DNA of 30,228 bases from an uncultured Collinsella sp. (GCA_900762355.1 CAAFGE010000051.1:1-30228); one strand, 5' to 3'; shown: positions 7,573-13,568, numbered from the stretch's first letter. Numbers and translations: made by a program. Notes: a model not told the origin generated them from the letters alone.

Positions 7573-7686
7573 TCAGAACATGCAAGTGAAAAGTCGGTAC
7601 GATGTCATTGCGGTTGCAAACAAGCCGCCGCCAGGACCGGTTGTCACGAGACCGGCGATAACGCATTTTCTCGGTTTCCAGCTCAT
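7573..7686 (-). CDS. 37-residue putative membrane peptide
   Basis: This short frame encodes one hydrophobic segment after a basic start: MSWKPRKCVIAGLVTTGPGG, then a second half ending SYRLFTCMF. GAGGGG six bases before the ATG is a good ribosome site. The stop TGA overlaps the ribosome site of the gene at 7560, which supports real translation and coupling. A palindrome lies about 40 bases upstream (7724-7742). The function is unknown; a leader peptide or small membrane toxin could look like this. Confidence 0.5.
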   Translation of the reverse strand: MSWKPRKCVIAGLVTTGPGGGLFATAMTSYRLFTCMF

Positions 7687-7723
7687 GACAGACCCCTCTC
7701 TCATGGTGCAACGCATACATTAT

Positions 7724-7742
7724 GAGATATGCGCATTATCTC
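7724..7742. promoter_or_regulatory. Palindrome upstream of the small membrane operon
   Basis: GAGATA (7724-7729) and TATCTC (7737-7742) flank a 7-base centre. On the minus strand CATAAT lies just downstream and could be a -10 element for the 7686 and 7560 genes. It is a candidate operator. Confidence 0.35.
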
Positions 7743-7794
7743 GCTAATCAATTTCAATATCCATCATCCAACTAAAGAATACTGACTCACTGGT

Positions 7795-8055
7795 TCAGCG
7801 ACGATGCGTTTTTACCCTCGCGTTCCCACTCGCCGCGTCGGCGGTCGGAAGGGTCTCCGTCTCGCAATCAGCGACCTTGTAACCGTATCCGTCGAGCCAG
7901 GCGGCAAGCGCATCCCAATCGACGCGCTTCCAGTCGCCGCCCGGCGCGTGCTGCATCACGAGGCCTCCGGCGACCATGAGCGCGTGGATATGCCCTCCTT
8001 GCAGGCCAGCGATGATCCCGCCGGTGCATACGATGCCAGGTCGCTGTGCCGGCAC
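7795..8055 (-). CDS. Hypothetical protein, start uncertain
   Basis: The open frame is 86 codons and its codon use looks real in the middle (DWKRVDWDALAAWLDGYGYK). The only upstream start is a GTG at 8055 without a ribosome site. An AAGGAGG at about 7999-8005 sits roughly 15 bases before an internal ATG (7978), too far for good initiation. The gene may be a decayed or truncated reading frame. No family is recognised. A single iteron core lies just upstream (8076-8092). Confidence 0.35.
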   Translation of the reverse strand: MPAQRPGIVCTGGIIAGLQGGHIHALMVAGGLVMQHAPGGDWKRVDWDALAAWLDGYGYKVADCETETLPTADAASGNARVKTHRR

Positions 8056-8075
8056 TGCGCAAACGTATTGTCCTT

Positions 8076-8092
8076 TGTGCCCCTTTTGGCAA
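8076..8092 (-). repeat. Solitary iteron core
   Basis: TTGCCAAAAGGGGCACA on the minus strand matches the core of the origin iterons at 9631-9940 with one change. It is about 1.5 kb from the main array and could bind the initiator. Confidence 0.6.
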
Positions 8093-8150
8093 CTTTAGCC
8101 CGGCTGTAGGTTAAACCAACCCATAGCCGTAACCGCGTTGATGTAGTACT

Positions 8151-8179
8151 ATGCTAATTACTTAGTATGTTCACATATT
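8151..8179. promoter_or_regulatory. Promoter-like module C
   Basis: This is the third copy of the 29-base motif (ATGCTAAT ... TATGTTCACATATT) with TGCTAATTA as an extended -10-like element. Unlike copies A and D it lacks strong flanking arms. A frame ATG TTC ACA TAT TTC TAA follows, matching the aborted frame after module A. It may be a decayed copy or part of the ParA control region. AATTACTTA and ATGTAGT each recur between here and 8211. Confidence 0.45.
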
Positions 8180-8202
8180 TCTAACTGCGATTTAGAATTA
8201 CT

Positions 8203-8244
8203 TAATGTAGTCACTTGTTATTATGCTAATATATGACTACGTTA
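8203..8244 (+). promoter_or_regulatory. Dyad promoter module D of the partition operon
   Basis: Arms TAATGTAGTCA (8203-8213) and TGACTACGTTA (8234-8244) match at 10 of 11 positions around a 20-base spacer, the same spacer length as module A. The spacer holds TGCTAATAT (8224-8232), an extended -10 element. It lies directly upstream of parA and is the likely promoter and operator. RHH partition partners commonly repress such promoters and use repeats there as a centromere. Confidence 0.6.
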
Positions 8245-8262
8245 TTTCAGAAAGGGGAGGAC

Positions 8263-8814
8263 ATGGCGACGAACATCCTGCTAGTCAATCAGAAGGGCGG
8301 CGTCGGCAAGACGACTTTCGCGGACGAGATCGCCTGGGGTCTCGAGCGGCGCGGCCACAAGGTCGGCTTCGGCAACCTGGACCCGCAGGGCGGCGCGAAC
8401 CACGAGAAGGGGCTGCTCGACGACGAGGACGCCGTGAACGTCATCGACACACCTGGTTTCCTGAGCGATGAGACAGCTGTGTACGCGAAAAACGCCGACA
8501 TCGCGATCATCCCGGTCCAGCCTGGCACCCTAGGGTTGAAGCCGATGAAACGAACGATCAAGGTCATCACCGAAGCCAATCCCGACCTGTCGTTCGCCAT
8601 CATCGTCAACAACTTCGCCGGCAACCAGACGGTCGACCGCCAGTTCCTCGAACTACTCGAAGCCGATGACTTGCCCGTACTGGGCACCGTTCCGACCGCG
8701 GCGGCCTTCAAGCAGGGCGCGGCGCTGGGAAAGCCTGTGTATGAAATCGCCAAGAACGGCAAGGCCGCCCAGGCAATTGAAAACATCCTGAACGAACTGG
8801 AAGAGGTGCTGTAA
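8263..8814 (+). CDS. parA: ParA-type partition ATPase
   Basis: This 183-residue, single-domain ParA/MinD-family Walker ATPase of the short plasmid type lacks an N-terminal DNA-binding domain. The deviant Walker A is NQKGGVGKTTFA (about residues 9-20). LDPQGG and VIDTPGF supply the A' and B motifs, and IIVNNFAGNQTV lies in the nucleotide pocket region. ParA pulls plasmid copies apart with a centromere-binding partner, here the next gene. An ATG at 8233 is in frame, but AAAGGGGAGG just before 8263 supports the shorter form. It overlaps nothing and its stop touches the next start codon (TAAATG). Confidence 0.93.
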   Translation: MATNILLVNQKGGVGKTTFADEIAWGLERRGHKVGFGNLDPQGGANHEKGLLDDEDAVNVIDTPGFLSDETAVYAKNADIAIIPVQPGTLGLKPMKRTIKVITEANPDLSFAIIVNNFAGNQTVDRQFLELLEADDLPVLGTVPTAAAFKQGAALGKPVYEIAKNGKAAQAIENILNELEEVL

Positions 8815-9114
8815 ATGGCAAAGTTCAAAAAGGCGACCTCATACTTCGACGTCGCAGCGGAAAAGGCCGAGGAGAGGCAGCAGAAAATCGTTGAGAGCGC
8901 ATCTGAGACCCAGAAACCGGCTTATCAGGTACGGAAAGCCGGGCGCCCCAAAAAGGGCGCTGAAGGGGCACCTGAGAGGCTTGTTCAGCTGTCCGTGTAC
9001 GTTCCGGAGAGTTACCGAAAACGTCTGAAGCAAGTGGCGCTCGAGGAGGACAAGTCCGTATCGGATATCGCTCGGGAGCTTTTCGATCGCTATCTGGCCG
9101 AAAAGGAAATCTAA
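8815..9114 (+). CDS. RHH centromere-binding partner of ParA (ParB/ParG role)
   Basis: This 99-residue protein has a basic, flexible N-terminus and a C-terminal ribbon-helix-helix domain: ERLVQLSVYVPESYRKRLKQ, then KSVSDIARELFDRYLAEK. The start codon follows the parA stop without a gap, so the two are coupled. Small RHH proteins next to short ParA proteins bind the centromere, stimulate ParA and repress the operon. The likely site here is module D and its neighbouring repeats. A terminator follows. Confidence 0.85.
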   Translation: MAKFKKATSYFDVAAEKAEERQQKIVESASETQKPAYQVRKAGRPKKGAEGAPERLVQLSVYVPESYRKRLKQVALEEDKSVSDIARELFDRYLAEKEI

Positions 9115-9123
9115 TCGGAATCA

Positions 9124-9152
9124 CGGGCACCGTCAGGTGCCCGTTTTCTTTT
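9124..9152 (+). terminator. Terminator of the partition operon
   Basis: CGGGCACC, loop GTCA, GGTGCCCG, then TTTTCTTTT, ten bases after the stop. Confidence 0.92.
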
Positions 9153-9556
9153 GTATGGGCCTCTGAGAGCCGATTTAAGACCCGTTTTATCTATCAGTGA
9201 GAAAACGGTCGAACCTCACCGATAGGACGTCTTATTTTCGATTCTGTAGCTCCCTGCCGGTAAGTTGACCAAATGTCGGCAACCGGAAAACGGATTCGGC
9301 CATTGCTGAATTGCAGGTGTTTACAGCTAAGTGGGTTAGTCCGCCCGGGGAGCAAAGCGACGCCGGCGCTGAGAGTTGGCAAGGACGTAGCGATTTCAGT
9401 CAGGTCGATTGCTCTCCTTTCCGGTGAAAAGCGAGCGTCCGATTTGCCTATAACGTTTCGCTGGTCGCTAAGACCAATAGGGCCGTACCGGATTTATTTC
9501 CGGGAAAGTACGTTGCGGGTGGATCAGTTTTCGATTAAACGGTGATTGACATGGAC
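9153..9556. other. 400-bp gap without a convincing gene
   Basis: I see no supported gene. A 90-codon frame (9273-9545) lacks a ribosome site and a coding-like composition. Dyads include CTATCAGTGAG with CTCACCGATAG (9191-9201 and 9215-9225, one mismatch) and CCGGATTTATTTCCGG (9488-9503). The stretch could encode an RNA or be part of the origin region next to the iterons. Confidence 0.4.
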
Positions 9557-9630
9557 GTGAATAAAAATCTCAAATCAAAGAAAAAGTTCTCTTCCCCTTT
9601 CTTTCTCTTAAAACCTCTTTAGATATTATT
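9557..9630. other. AT-rich segment beside the iterons
   Basis: This is a run of AT-rich DNA (AAATCTCAAATCAAAGAAAA and similar) in a GC-rich plasmid, directly next to the iteron array. Iteron origins place their melting region here, so it is a candidate duplex-unwinding element. Confidence 0.5.
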
Positions 9631-9940
9631 GGTGCCCTTTTTGGAAACTTTTGGTTGTCAAAAAGGGCACAGTTTTCGGGTTTTTGTGCCCCTTTCGGAA
9701 ACTTTTTGTGCCCCTTTCGGAAACTGCCATTGTCAAAAAGGGCACAGGAAATTGCCGAAAGGGGCACAGGAAATTGCCGAAAGGGGCATAGAAGGTAATG
9801 CGAAAAAGAGCCTGAAATAGGGAGAAATTGCCGAAAGGGGCACAGGAAATTGCCGAAAGGGGCACAAAAATAGAGCAGAGATTTCTTAAATTCGATAAAA
9901 ATTGCCGAAAAGGGCACAGGAAATTGCCGAAAGGGGCACA
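9631..9940. repeat. Iteron array, probable replication origin (oriV)
   Basis: There are eleven copies of the core TTGCCGAAAGGGGCACA or close variants. Plus-strand cores begin at 9655, 9730, 9752, 9774, 9828, 9850, 9902 and 9924; reversed copies lie at about 9631, 9685 and 9707. Neighbouring same-strand cores are repeatedly 22 bp apart (two helical turns). The array is next to the initiator gene at 9987-10796 and an AT-rich segment, the usual layout of an iteron-controlled origin. More cores lie at 8076, 11271 and 11293. Confidence 0.9.
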
Positions 9941-9950
9941 GGGGGAGGCA

Positions 9951-9984
9951 AATAAAAAGGGACGGGCAATCTGTCACCCGTCCC
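9951..9984 (-). terminator. Terminator of the initiator gene
   Basis: On the minus strand GGGACGGG pairs with CCCGTCCC (9959-9966 and 9977-9984) and is followed by CTTTTTATT, right after the stop of the initiator gene at 9987. Confidence 0.88.
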
Positions 9985-9986
9985 GA

Positions 9987-10796
9987 TTAGAGGTTCTTGG
10001 TGCCACGTTCCATGCACGCCTGCGGGTTCACATCGTACGCAGCCGGAACGCGCGGCGAGACGACCGTCTTTACGACAAGACTCAGGCCAACGAGCTTTTC
10101 GAGGGAGGCGCGAAGTTTGCTCTTACTGACAGCGAGCTGGTCGGCGGCGTTCTGCGTCGACACCCGGAAAGGCTTGGGCTCCTTGGCCGAAAAGAACGAG
10201 AAAATGTAGCCGAAAAGCACCTTGTCGAGCGCGGAGAGTTTGCTGTCGCGAACTGTCCAAAATGGGATCCGGCAGAACGTCCCGTGCGAAGTCCATTCGT
10301 GAAGGGCCCCGGCGTTGACGAACTCAACGCCGCACAACTCCGCCCACCTGGCCTCGTCGACCCTGTAGGTGACCTCCTCGCCATGCCCCTCTTTCTCAAT
10401 GAGGGCGAAGCTCTTGAGCTTTTGGAGCCTCTTGCTGAGTGCCGAGGGGGAGATGCCGAGGACTTCGGCAATTGTCTTTGCGTTGGACCGGCAGCCCTTC
10501 AATGGGTCCCTGCGCTGGAACCCGTGGATATATGCCAGAACGAGCAGTTCGTTCAGCGACAGCTTCGCCTTCGACTTGCGAAGCAAGATCATCGACAAGG
10601 GGAGCGCGATGAAGCGCCCACTGCCGGACGAGCTGTCTTTGAGCCATGATTCCGCGTTTAAAACAGCAGCGCGACTCGAGTTCGAGCTCGGCGTGTCGCC
10701 CAGTTTTGACTGGGCAAGAAGGGCGGCGAAGTCCTCTTTCGAAATCATATTTTTGAACGTGCTCCCCCCGCTGGGCGGAGCGCCATTTACGTCCAT
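9987..10796 (-). CDS. Plasmid replication initiator, winged-helix type
   Basis: This 269-residue protein probably binds the adjacent iterons and opens the origin. A first helix-turn-helix lies at about residues 100-155 (SNAKTIAEVLGISPSALSKR, then LQKLKSFALIEKEG). A second lies at about 205-245 (STQNAADQLAVSKSKLRASL, then EKLVGLSLVV). Two winged-helix domains in tandem are the usual build of iteron-binding Rep proteins. I cannot assign a named Rep family from sequence alone, so the role rests mainly on context: iterons, the AT-rich segment and partition genes alongside. AAAGG seven bases before the ATG at 10796 is the ribosome site; it lies in a hairpin (10800-10818). Confidence 0.82.
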   Translation of the reverse strand: MDVNGAPPSGGSTFKNMISKEDFAALLAQSKLGDTPSSNSSRAAVLNAESWLKDSSSGSGRFIALPLSMILLRKSKAKLSLNELLVLAYIHGFQRRDPLKGCRSNAKTIAEVLGISPSALSKRLQKLKSFALIEKEGHGEEVTYRVDEARWAELCGVEFVNAGALHEWTSHGTFCRIPFWTVRDSKLSALDKVLFGYIFSFFSAKEPKPFRVSTQNAADQLAVSKSKLRASLEKLVGLSLVVKTVVSPRVPAAYDVNPQACMERGTKNL

Positions 10797-10799
10797 AAA

Positions 10800-10818
10800 G
10801 TGACCTTTCCAAGGTCAC
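10800..10818 (-). promoter_or_regulatory. Hairpin over the initiator ribosome site
   Basis: GTGACCTT (10800-10807) and AAGGTCAC (10811-10818) form an 8-bp stem with a 3-base loop that contains the AAAGG ribosome site of the initiator gene. It could limit initiator synthesis. A further partial dyad, TGGTA and TACCA around GAATAT, lies at about 10832-10847. Confidence 0.5.
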
Positions 10819-10870
10819 CAACATGTTTTAAGTGGTAGAATATTACCAACAAGTTGATGACACTTCGCTT

Positions 10871-10909
10871 AAAGGACCCAAGCCGCCAAGCTAATGAGGG
10901 TCCTTTTTG
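10871..10909 (+). terminator. Terminator-like hairpin upstream of the initiator gene
   Basis: AAAGGACCC (10871-10879) and GGGTCCTTT (10898-10906) flank an 18-base loop, with five T's on the plus strand. No plus-strand gene ends here, so it either ends the RHH transcript from 11102 (poor T-run on that strand) or ends an unseen plus-strand RNA that would be antisense to the initiator leader. Confidence 0.6.
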
Positions 10910-10922
10910 CGTTATATATGTC

Positions 10923-11102
10923 CTACTGTTTTTGCTGAAGACGAATCTCCTCCGCATTGAACAGGTTCTGAATCGCAAGCGCAACGAGCCCAGATTTCGT
11001 GAGACCGAGTTCACGAGCCATTATGTCCATCTGCTCGGTCAGCTCGGTCGGCAGCGTAATCATGAGCCGCTTTTTGTTAGACGCAACGGGCGTGTTGCTC
11101 AT
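10923..11102 (-). CDS. RHH (CopG/Arc-type) DNA-binding protein
   Basis: This 59-residue protein has the strand KRLMITLPTELTEQMDIMAR followed by helices (ELGLTKSGLVALAIQNLF), the CopG/Arc fold. GGGAGG eight bases before the ATG at 11102 fixes the start; an upstream in-frame ATG at 11141 has no site. It lies upstream of the initiator gene on the same strand. CopG-like proteins beside rep genes often repress initiator expression and set copy number, so that role is likely. An antitoxin without partner is the alternative. Confidence 0.78.
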   Translation of the reverse strand: MSNTPVASNKKRLMITLPTELTEQMDIMARELGLTKSGLVALAIQNLFNAEEIRLQQKQ

Positions 11103-11235
11103 ACGATGATCCTCCCTTCGGTTGAAAACAGTATATACCACTTCTAACTAAACTGTTACAGTTCTGAATGATTTAGGCATATTAGTGACTAAAACCTTAG
11201 CGGCCTAAAAGTGGATTGTCGTTATTTTTGGCTGT

Positions 11236-11309
11236 TGCTATGGGTCGAGATAACCCATAGCAGACAAAAGTTGCCAAAAGGGGCACAGTAAATTGCCGAA
11301 AAGGGCACA
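11236..11309. repeat. Hairpin and two outlying iterons
   Basis: TGCTATGGGT (11236-11245) and ACCCATAGCA (11253-11262) form a 10-bp stem. Two iteron cores follow at 11271-11287 (TTGCCAAAAGGGGCACA) and 11293-11309 (TTGCCGAAAAGGGCACA), again 22 bp apart. Copies outside the main origin may titrate or handcuff the initiator. Confidence 0.7.
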
Positions 11310-11446
11310 GCGAAACGTCCCTGGAATCAGCTGTTACGATAAAAACAGGGGAGGGGTAACTCCGCGGACACGGCCTAGCGCGCTGCCATCCAGTGCCGAT
11401 TCTGCCATACTCGCAATTCGGCGAGGATGAGGAGTATGAATTGATC

Positions 11447-11538
11447 GGGGCTTATAGGACAAAATGTGTGTCTGCTTTAGGGGCATCGACCTGCGCAAAT
11501 GCCCCTAAAGCAGACACACATTTTGTCCTATAAGCCCC
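11447..11538. repeat. Perfect 40-bp inverted repeat
   Basis: Arms 11447-11486 and 11499-11538 are perfect complements (40 of 40) with a 12-base loop CGACCTGCGCAA. The outermost bases are GGGGCTTATAGG. Left of it a frame runs FGEDEEYELI and right of it a frame runs KDDDSNTDDTKIGIDGSMDD to a stop at about 11613, so it seems to interrupt an acidic coding remnant. No clear target duplication is visible. It could be a palindromic mobile element, a fused pair of transposon ends, or a very strong two-way terminator. Nothing else is seen between 11310 and 11628. Confidence 0.8.
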
Positions 11539-11628
11539 AAGGATGACGATTCCAATACGGACGACACCAAAATCGGCATCGACGGCTCCATGGATGATTC
11601 GGATTCCAAATAGGCCTTGTTAGTTGAG

Positions 11629-12075
11629 CTACTTCTTTGCCGGTGTCGTATACGCGACCGCTATACCCGCGGCAATTGCCATGAGGCAGCTCGCGATGAA
11701 TCCGAACTCATACTTCAAAACGTTTGTTGCGGTCAGGGCGATAATCAACACTGTCAGAATTTGCAGAACTATCGTTATTGCGAAGAGATTTATTCCTTGT
11801 TTGGCCGAAGTCGCTGAATGAGTCTGGCTTCGTTGATTCAGGTTGAAGCAGACAACAAAAGCGACCAGTTCGCTTGATAGGGGGCCGACTACATAGAAAA
11901 AGATTGCGTCAATGAAGTCTATAGTGTTGTAAGTGTTGTAAGTTGTTTCGCCGGAAAACACAGCGTATAAAGCATATCCAAATCTTGGGTGATTCACGTA
12001 TGAGTAGGAGAAGACCAAGAGCGTTACCAGTGCTACTGCCATAAGTACATTCAAGACGATTCTTCTACCGCTCAT
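11629..12075 (-). CDS. Four-helix membrane protein, unknown
   Basis: This 148-residue protein has four hydrophobic segments: VLMAVALVTLLVFSYSYV, AIFFYVVGPLSSELVAFVV, LFAITIVLQILTVLIIAL and ASCLMAIAAGIAVAYTT. A polar stretch with a TYNTYNTID repeat lies between the first two. AAGGAG six bases before the ATG is a clear ribosome site. It is AT-richer than most of the plasmid and diverges from the secreted-protein gene at 12150 over a shared AT-rich promoter region. It could be an immunity or transport partner of those secreted proteins (inference). No family is recognised. Confidence 0.72.
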   Translation of the reverse strand: MSGRRIVLNVLMAVALVTLLVFSYSYVNHPRFGYALYAVFSGETTYNTYNTIDFIDAIFFYVVGPLSSELVAFVVCFNLNQRSQTHSATSAKQGINLFAITIVLQILTVLIIALTATNVLKYEFGFIASCLMAIAAGIAVAYTTPAKK

Positions 12076-12149
12076 CGGTCACTCCTTTCGAGTGCTGATA
12101 CAAATATATTAATATAATAACAGTTTTATCCAATAGGATTGGAGGAGTC

Positions 12150-12548
12150 ATGGCAGTAAAATCCGTTATTCGTAAGTTAATGTTATTTTCAGCATCAACT
12201 GTCCTTTTATCAGCTTTTTTGGCTGTGACTCCATCTTTTGGTTTGACAGTAAATCACGATGTGTCTATCACCGCGTCTTACGCAGAAGTTTCGTTGTTTG
12301 ATGAAATCTCTTTAGCAAGGCGTGCCATGCAAGAAGACGTCCTTGATACGTATTATTCGTTCTATTGTTTTAATAACGTTGCGCATAATATTCCCTTAAA
12401 GGATCCAACTTATAAGCGACTAACTTTCAAGAATAGCTACAGCCGTATTTATCCGGATACATGTCGAACAAGTTTTGTTTATACTTGCCCCACGTGCAAG
12501 GGTGACGGGCTTATGAAAGTATTTCAGTGCAACTACCAAACGCGTTGA
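12150..12548 (+). CDS. Secreted cysteine-containing protein, paralogue 1
   Basis: This 132-residue protein has a signal peptide (KLMLFSASTVLLSAFLAVTP, cleavage expected near residue 31). The mature part has four to five cysteines and ends VFQCNYQTR. LTFKNSYSRIYP and the CNYQ-R tail are shared with the next gene (LSFPNSYSTLAP and WRCNYQIR), so the two are paralogues. GGAGG precedes the ATG. The pair is AT-rich relative to its surroundings, which suggests acquisition from another host. A secreted bacteriocin-like or surface factor is conceivable; no known family is recognised. Confidence 0.75.
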   Translation: MAVKSVIRKLMLFSASTVLLSAFLAVTPSFGLTVNHDVSITASYAEVSLFDEISLARRAMQEDVLDTYYSFYCFNNVAHNIPLKDPTYKRLTFKNSYSRIYPDTCRTSFVYTCPTCKGDGLMKVFQCNYQTR

Positions 12549-12568
12549 TTCGATTGTGGGTGGCTTAT

Positions 12569-12988
12569 ATGCATAGCATGAAGTTCAAAGCAATTCTAGG
12601 TTCTTTCTTCCTTTTTGTTTGTTTGTGTTTTCCGACTGCTGGCTTTGCGGACGGGATTGTCTGCAATATGAGAAACGATGTTCAGCCGGTTGCTTCTCTA
12701 TCTAATGATCTCTCATATGCTTCTGGCACCGCTGCTCGCCGTGCGAACAGCGAAAGGGTCTTGAATGTATATTGGACTTTTACGGGACTATTGAATGGTC
12801 GAGAAGTGAAAGATCGAATTGTATATAGGGATTACAAGTCGCTATCTTTTCCTAATTCCTATAGTACTCTAGCGCCAACTTGGGTTAATACTCGCGCCAC
12901 CGGTTCTAACGGTGAATATTTTTCTCAGGTTCAAGCTACTGGGGTTGGATCCGTAGAAACATGGCGTTGCAACTATCAAATTAGATAA
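12569..12988 (+). CDS. Secreted protein, paralogue 2
   Basis: This 139-residue protein has a signal peptide (MHSMKFKAILGSFFLFVCLC, then FPTAGFADG with cleavage after FA or ADG). The mature domain has two cysteines, one at each end (IVCNMR and WRCNYQIR), which could form a disulfide. The YWTF, NSYS and CNYQ-R patterns match paralogue 1. An in-frame ATG at 12527 overlaps the preceding gene; GGTGG five bases before 12569 favours this start. The two genes are 20 bases apart and end in one terminator, so they form an operon. The function is unknown. Confidence 0.72.
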   Translation: MHSMKFKAILGSFFLFVCLCFPTAGFADGIVCNMRNDVQPVASLSNDLSYASGTAARRANSERVLNVYWTFTGLLNGREVKDRIVYRDYKSLSFPNSYSTLAPTWVNTRATGSNGEYFSQVQATGVGSVETWRCNYQIR

Positions 12989-13030
12989 TTTGATATAAAC
13001 GTCACATCTAAATAACGTGCACTTTCGCTG

Positions 13031-13060
13031 GAGGGTCGCTGTTTGGCGGCCCTCTTTTTT
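13031..13060 (+). terminator. Terminator of the secreted-protein pair
   Basis: GAGGGTCGC, a short loop, then GCGGCCCTC followed by six T's. It ends about 70 bases after the stop at 12988. Confidence 0.88.
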
Positions 13061-13106
13061 GCACAGGCGCGGTGGGATGGTAATATCGGGCGGGAGTCAG
13101 CCGCTC

Positions 13107-13115
13107 TGATAGAAT
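13107..13115 (+). promoter_or_regulatory. Extended -10 promoter of the small toxin locus
   Basis: TGATAGAAT matches TGnTATAAT with one change. A start near 13121 would put the 5' pairing arm (13128) close to the RNA's 5' end. Confidence 0.5.
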
Positions 13116-13127
13116 CGTCCTTGCTGT

Positions 13128-13365
13128 CGGCAGCCCTCGTGCCGGGCAGAGCCCTCCATTTGATGGGAGGTGATGCCCATGACCGATTTCACCGAGCTCG
13201 TGAAGCTCCTGACCGCTATGGTCTCGCTCCTCACGGCCCTTGTCGGCCTTTCCAAGGCACTCAAGCAGGGTTCGAAGCCCAAAAAGAAAGGCCACCGTCG
13301 CTAAGACGATGACCTAACTCTACTAAGCAACGGCTCTGCCCAGCTCACCACAACTTGGGCTGCCG
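13128..13365 (+). ncRNA. Fold-back mRNA of a probable type I toxin
   Basis: Two 5' segments are exactly complementary to two 3' segments in nested order. CGGCAGCCC (13128-13136) pairs with GGGCTGCCG (13357-13365), and GGGCAGAGCC (13144-13153) pairs with GGCTCTGCCC (13332-13341). A local hairpin (CCTCCA near 13153 with TGGGAGG near 13164) covers the ribosome site. End-to-end pairing that hides the start region is a hallmark of hok-like type I toxin mRNAs. An antisense RNA is expected but I cannot place its promoter. Confidence 0.55.
13179..13304 (+). CDS. 41-residue holin-like membrane peptide, type I toxin candidate
   Basis: The peptide has one hydrophobic helix (LVKLLTAMVSLLTALVGLSK) and a very basic tail (KQGSKPKKKGHRR). 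That is the build of small membrane toxins of the Fst/putative-holin-like class. GGGAGG eight bases before the ATG is a strong ribosome site, but it sits in a local hairpin inside an mRNA whose ends pair with each other. On a plasmid such a locus usually kills or stalls cells that lose it. An alternative is a harmless small membrane peptide. It lies between the secreted-protein pair and the phosphoesterase operon. Confidence 0.65.
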   Translation: MTDFTELVKLLTAMVSLLTALVGLSKALKQGSKPKKKGHRR

Positions 13366-13479
13366 TCGGCATCATTTTACCCTCCTGACGAGGAATTCGT
13401 CCATATTTCAAAAATCAAATCCTGTTCGCGCGTGGGCGTAAACTTTTAGTTGGGCAAATCCGGCAGATTGGAGCTTGAA

Positions 13480-13552
13480 ACATGAGGGATATGCACCTCA
13501 TGTCGCTCATAAAACGTCTCCTGACCTCGAAGGAGAACGTTTTTTAGCGACA
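13480..13552 (+). promoter_or_regulatory. Attenuator-like leader of the phosphoesterase operon
   Basis: Hairpin 1 is ACATGAGG (13480-13487) with CCTCATGT (13496-13503). Hairpin 2 has an outer stem TGTCGCT (13501-13507) with AGCGACA (13546-13552) and an inner stem AACGTCTCCT with AGGAGAACGTT followed by T's. The arms share 13501-13503, so the outer stem of hairpin 2 and the full hairpin 1 cannot both form. The inner hairpin plus its T-run looks like an intrinsic terminator before the first gene. No known riboswitch class is recognised. Nothing else is seen from 13366 to 13479. Confidence 0.5.
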
Positions 13553-13568
13553 GAAGGAGACAATAAAT

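Noticed and set aside
9631..9940. CRISPR array
   Set aside because: The repeats are 17-22 bp, occur in both orientations, and have spacers of 5, 35 or 37 bases rather than uniform unique spacers; no cas genes.
9570..9977. Open frames across the iteron array, with repeated protein motifs on both strands
   Set aside because: The repeats are 22-bp DNA units with irregular gaps, and the protein repeats follow from them.
13008..13295. 95-codon minus-strand frame over the toxin locus
   Set aside because: No ribosome site and no family; the plus strand has a small gene with strong ribosome site and paired ends.
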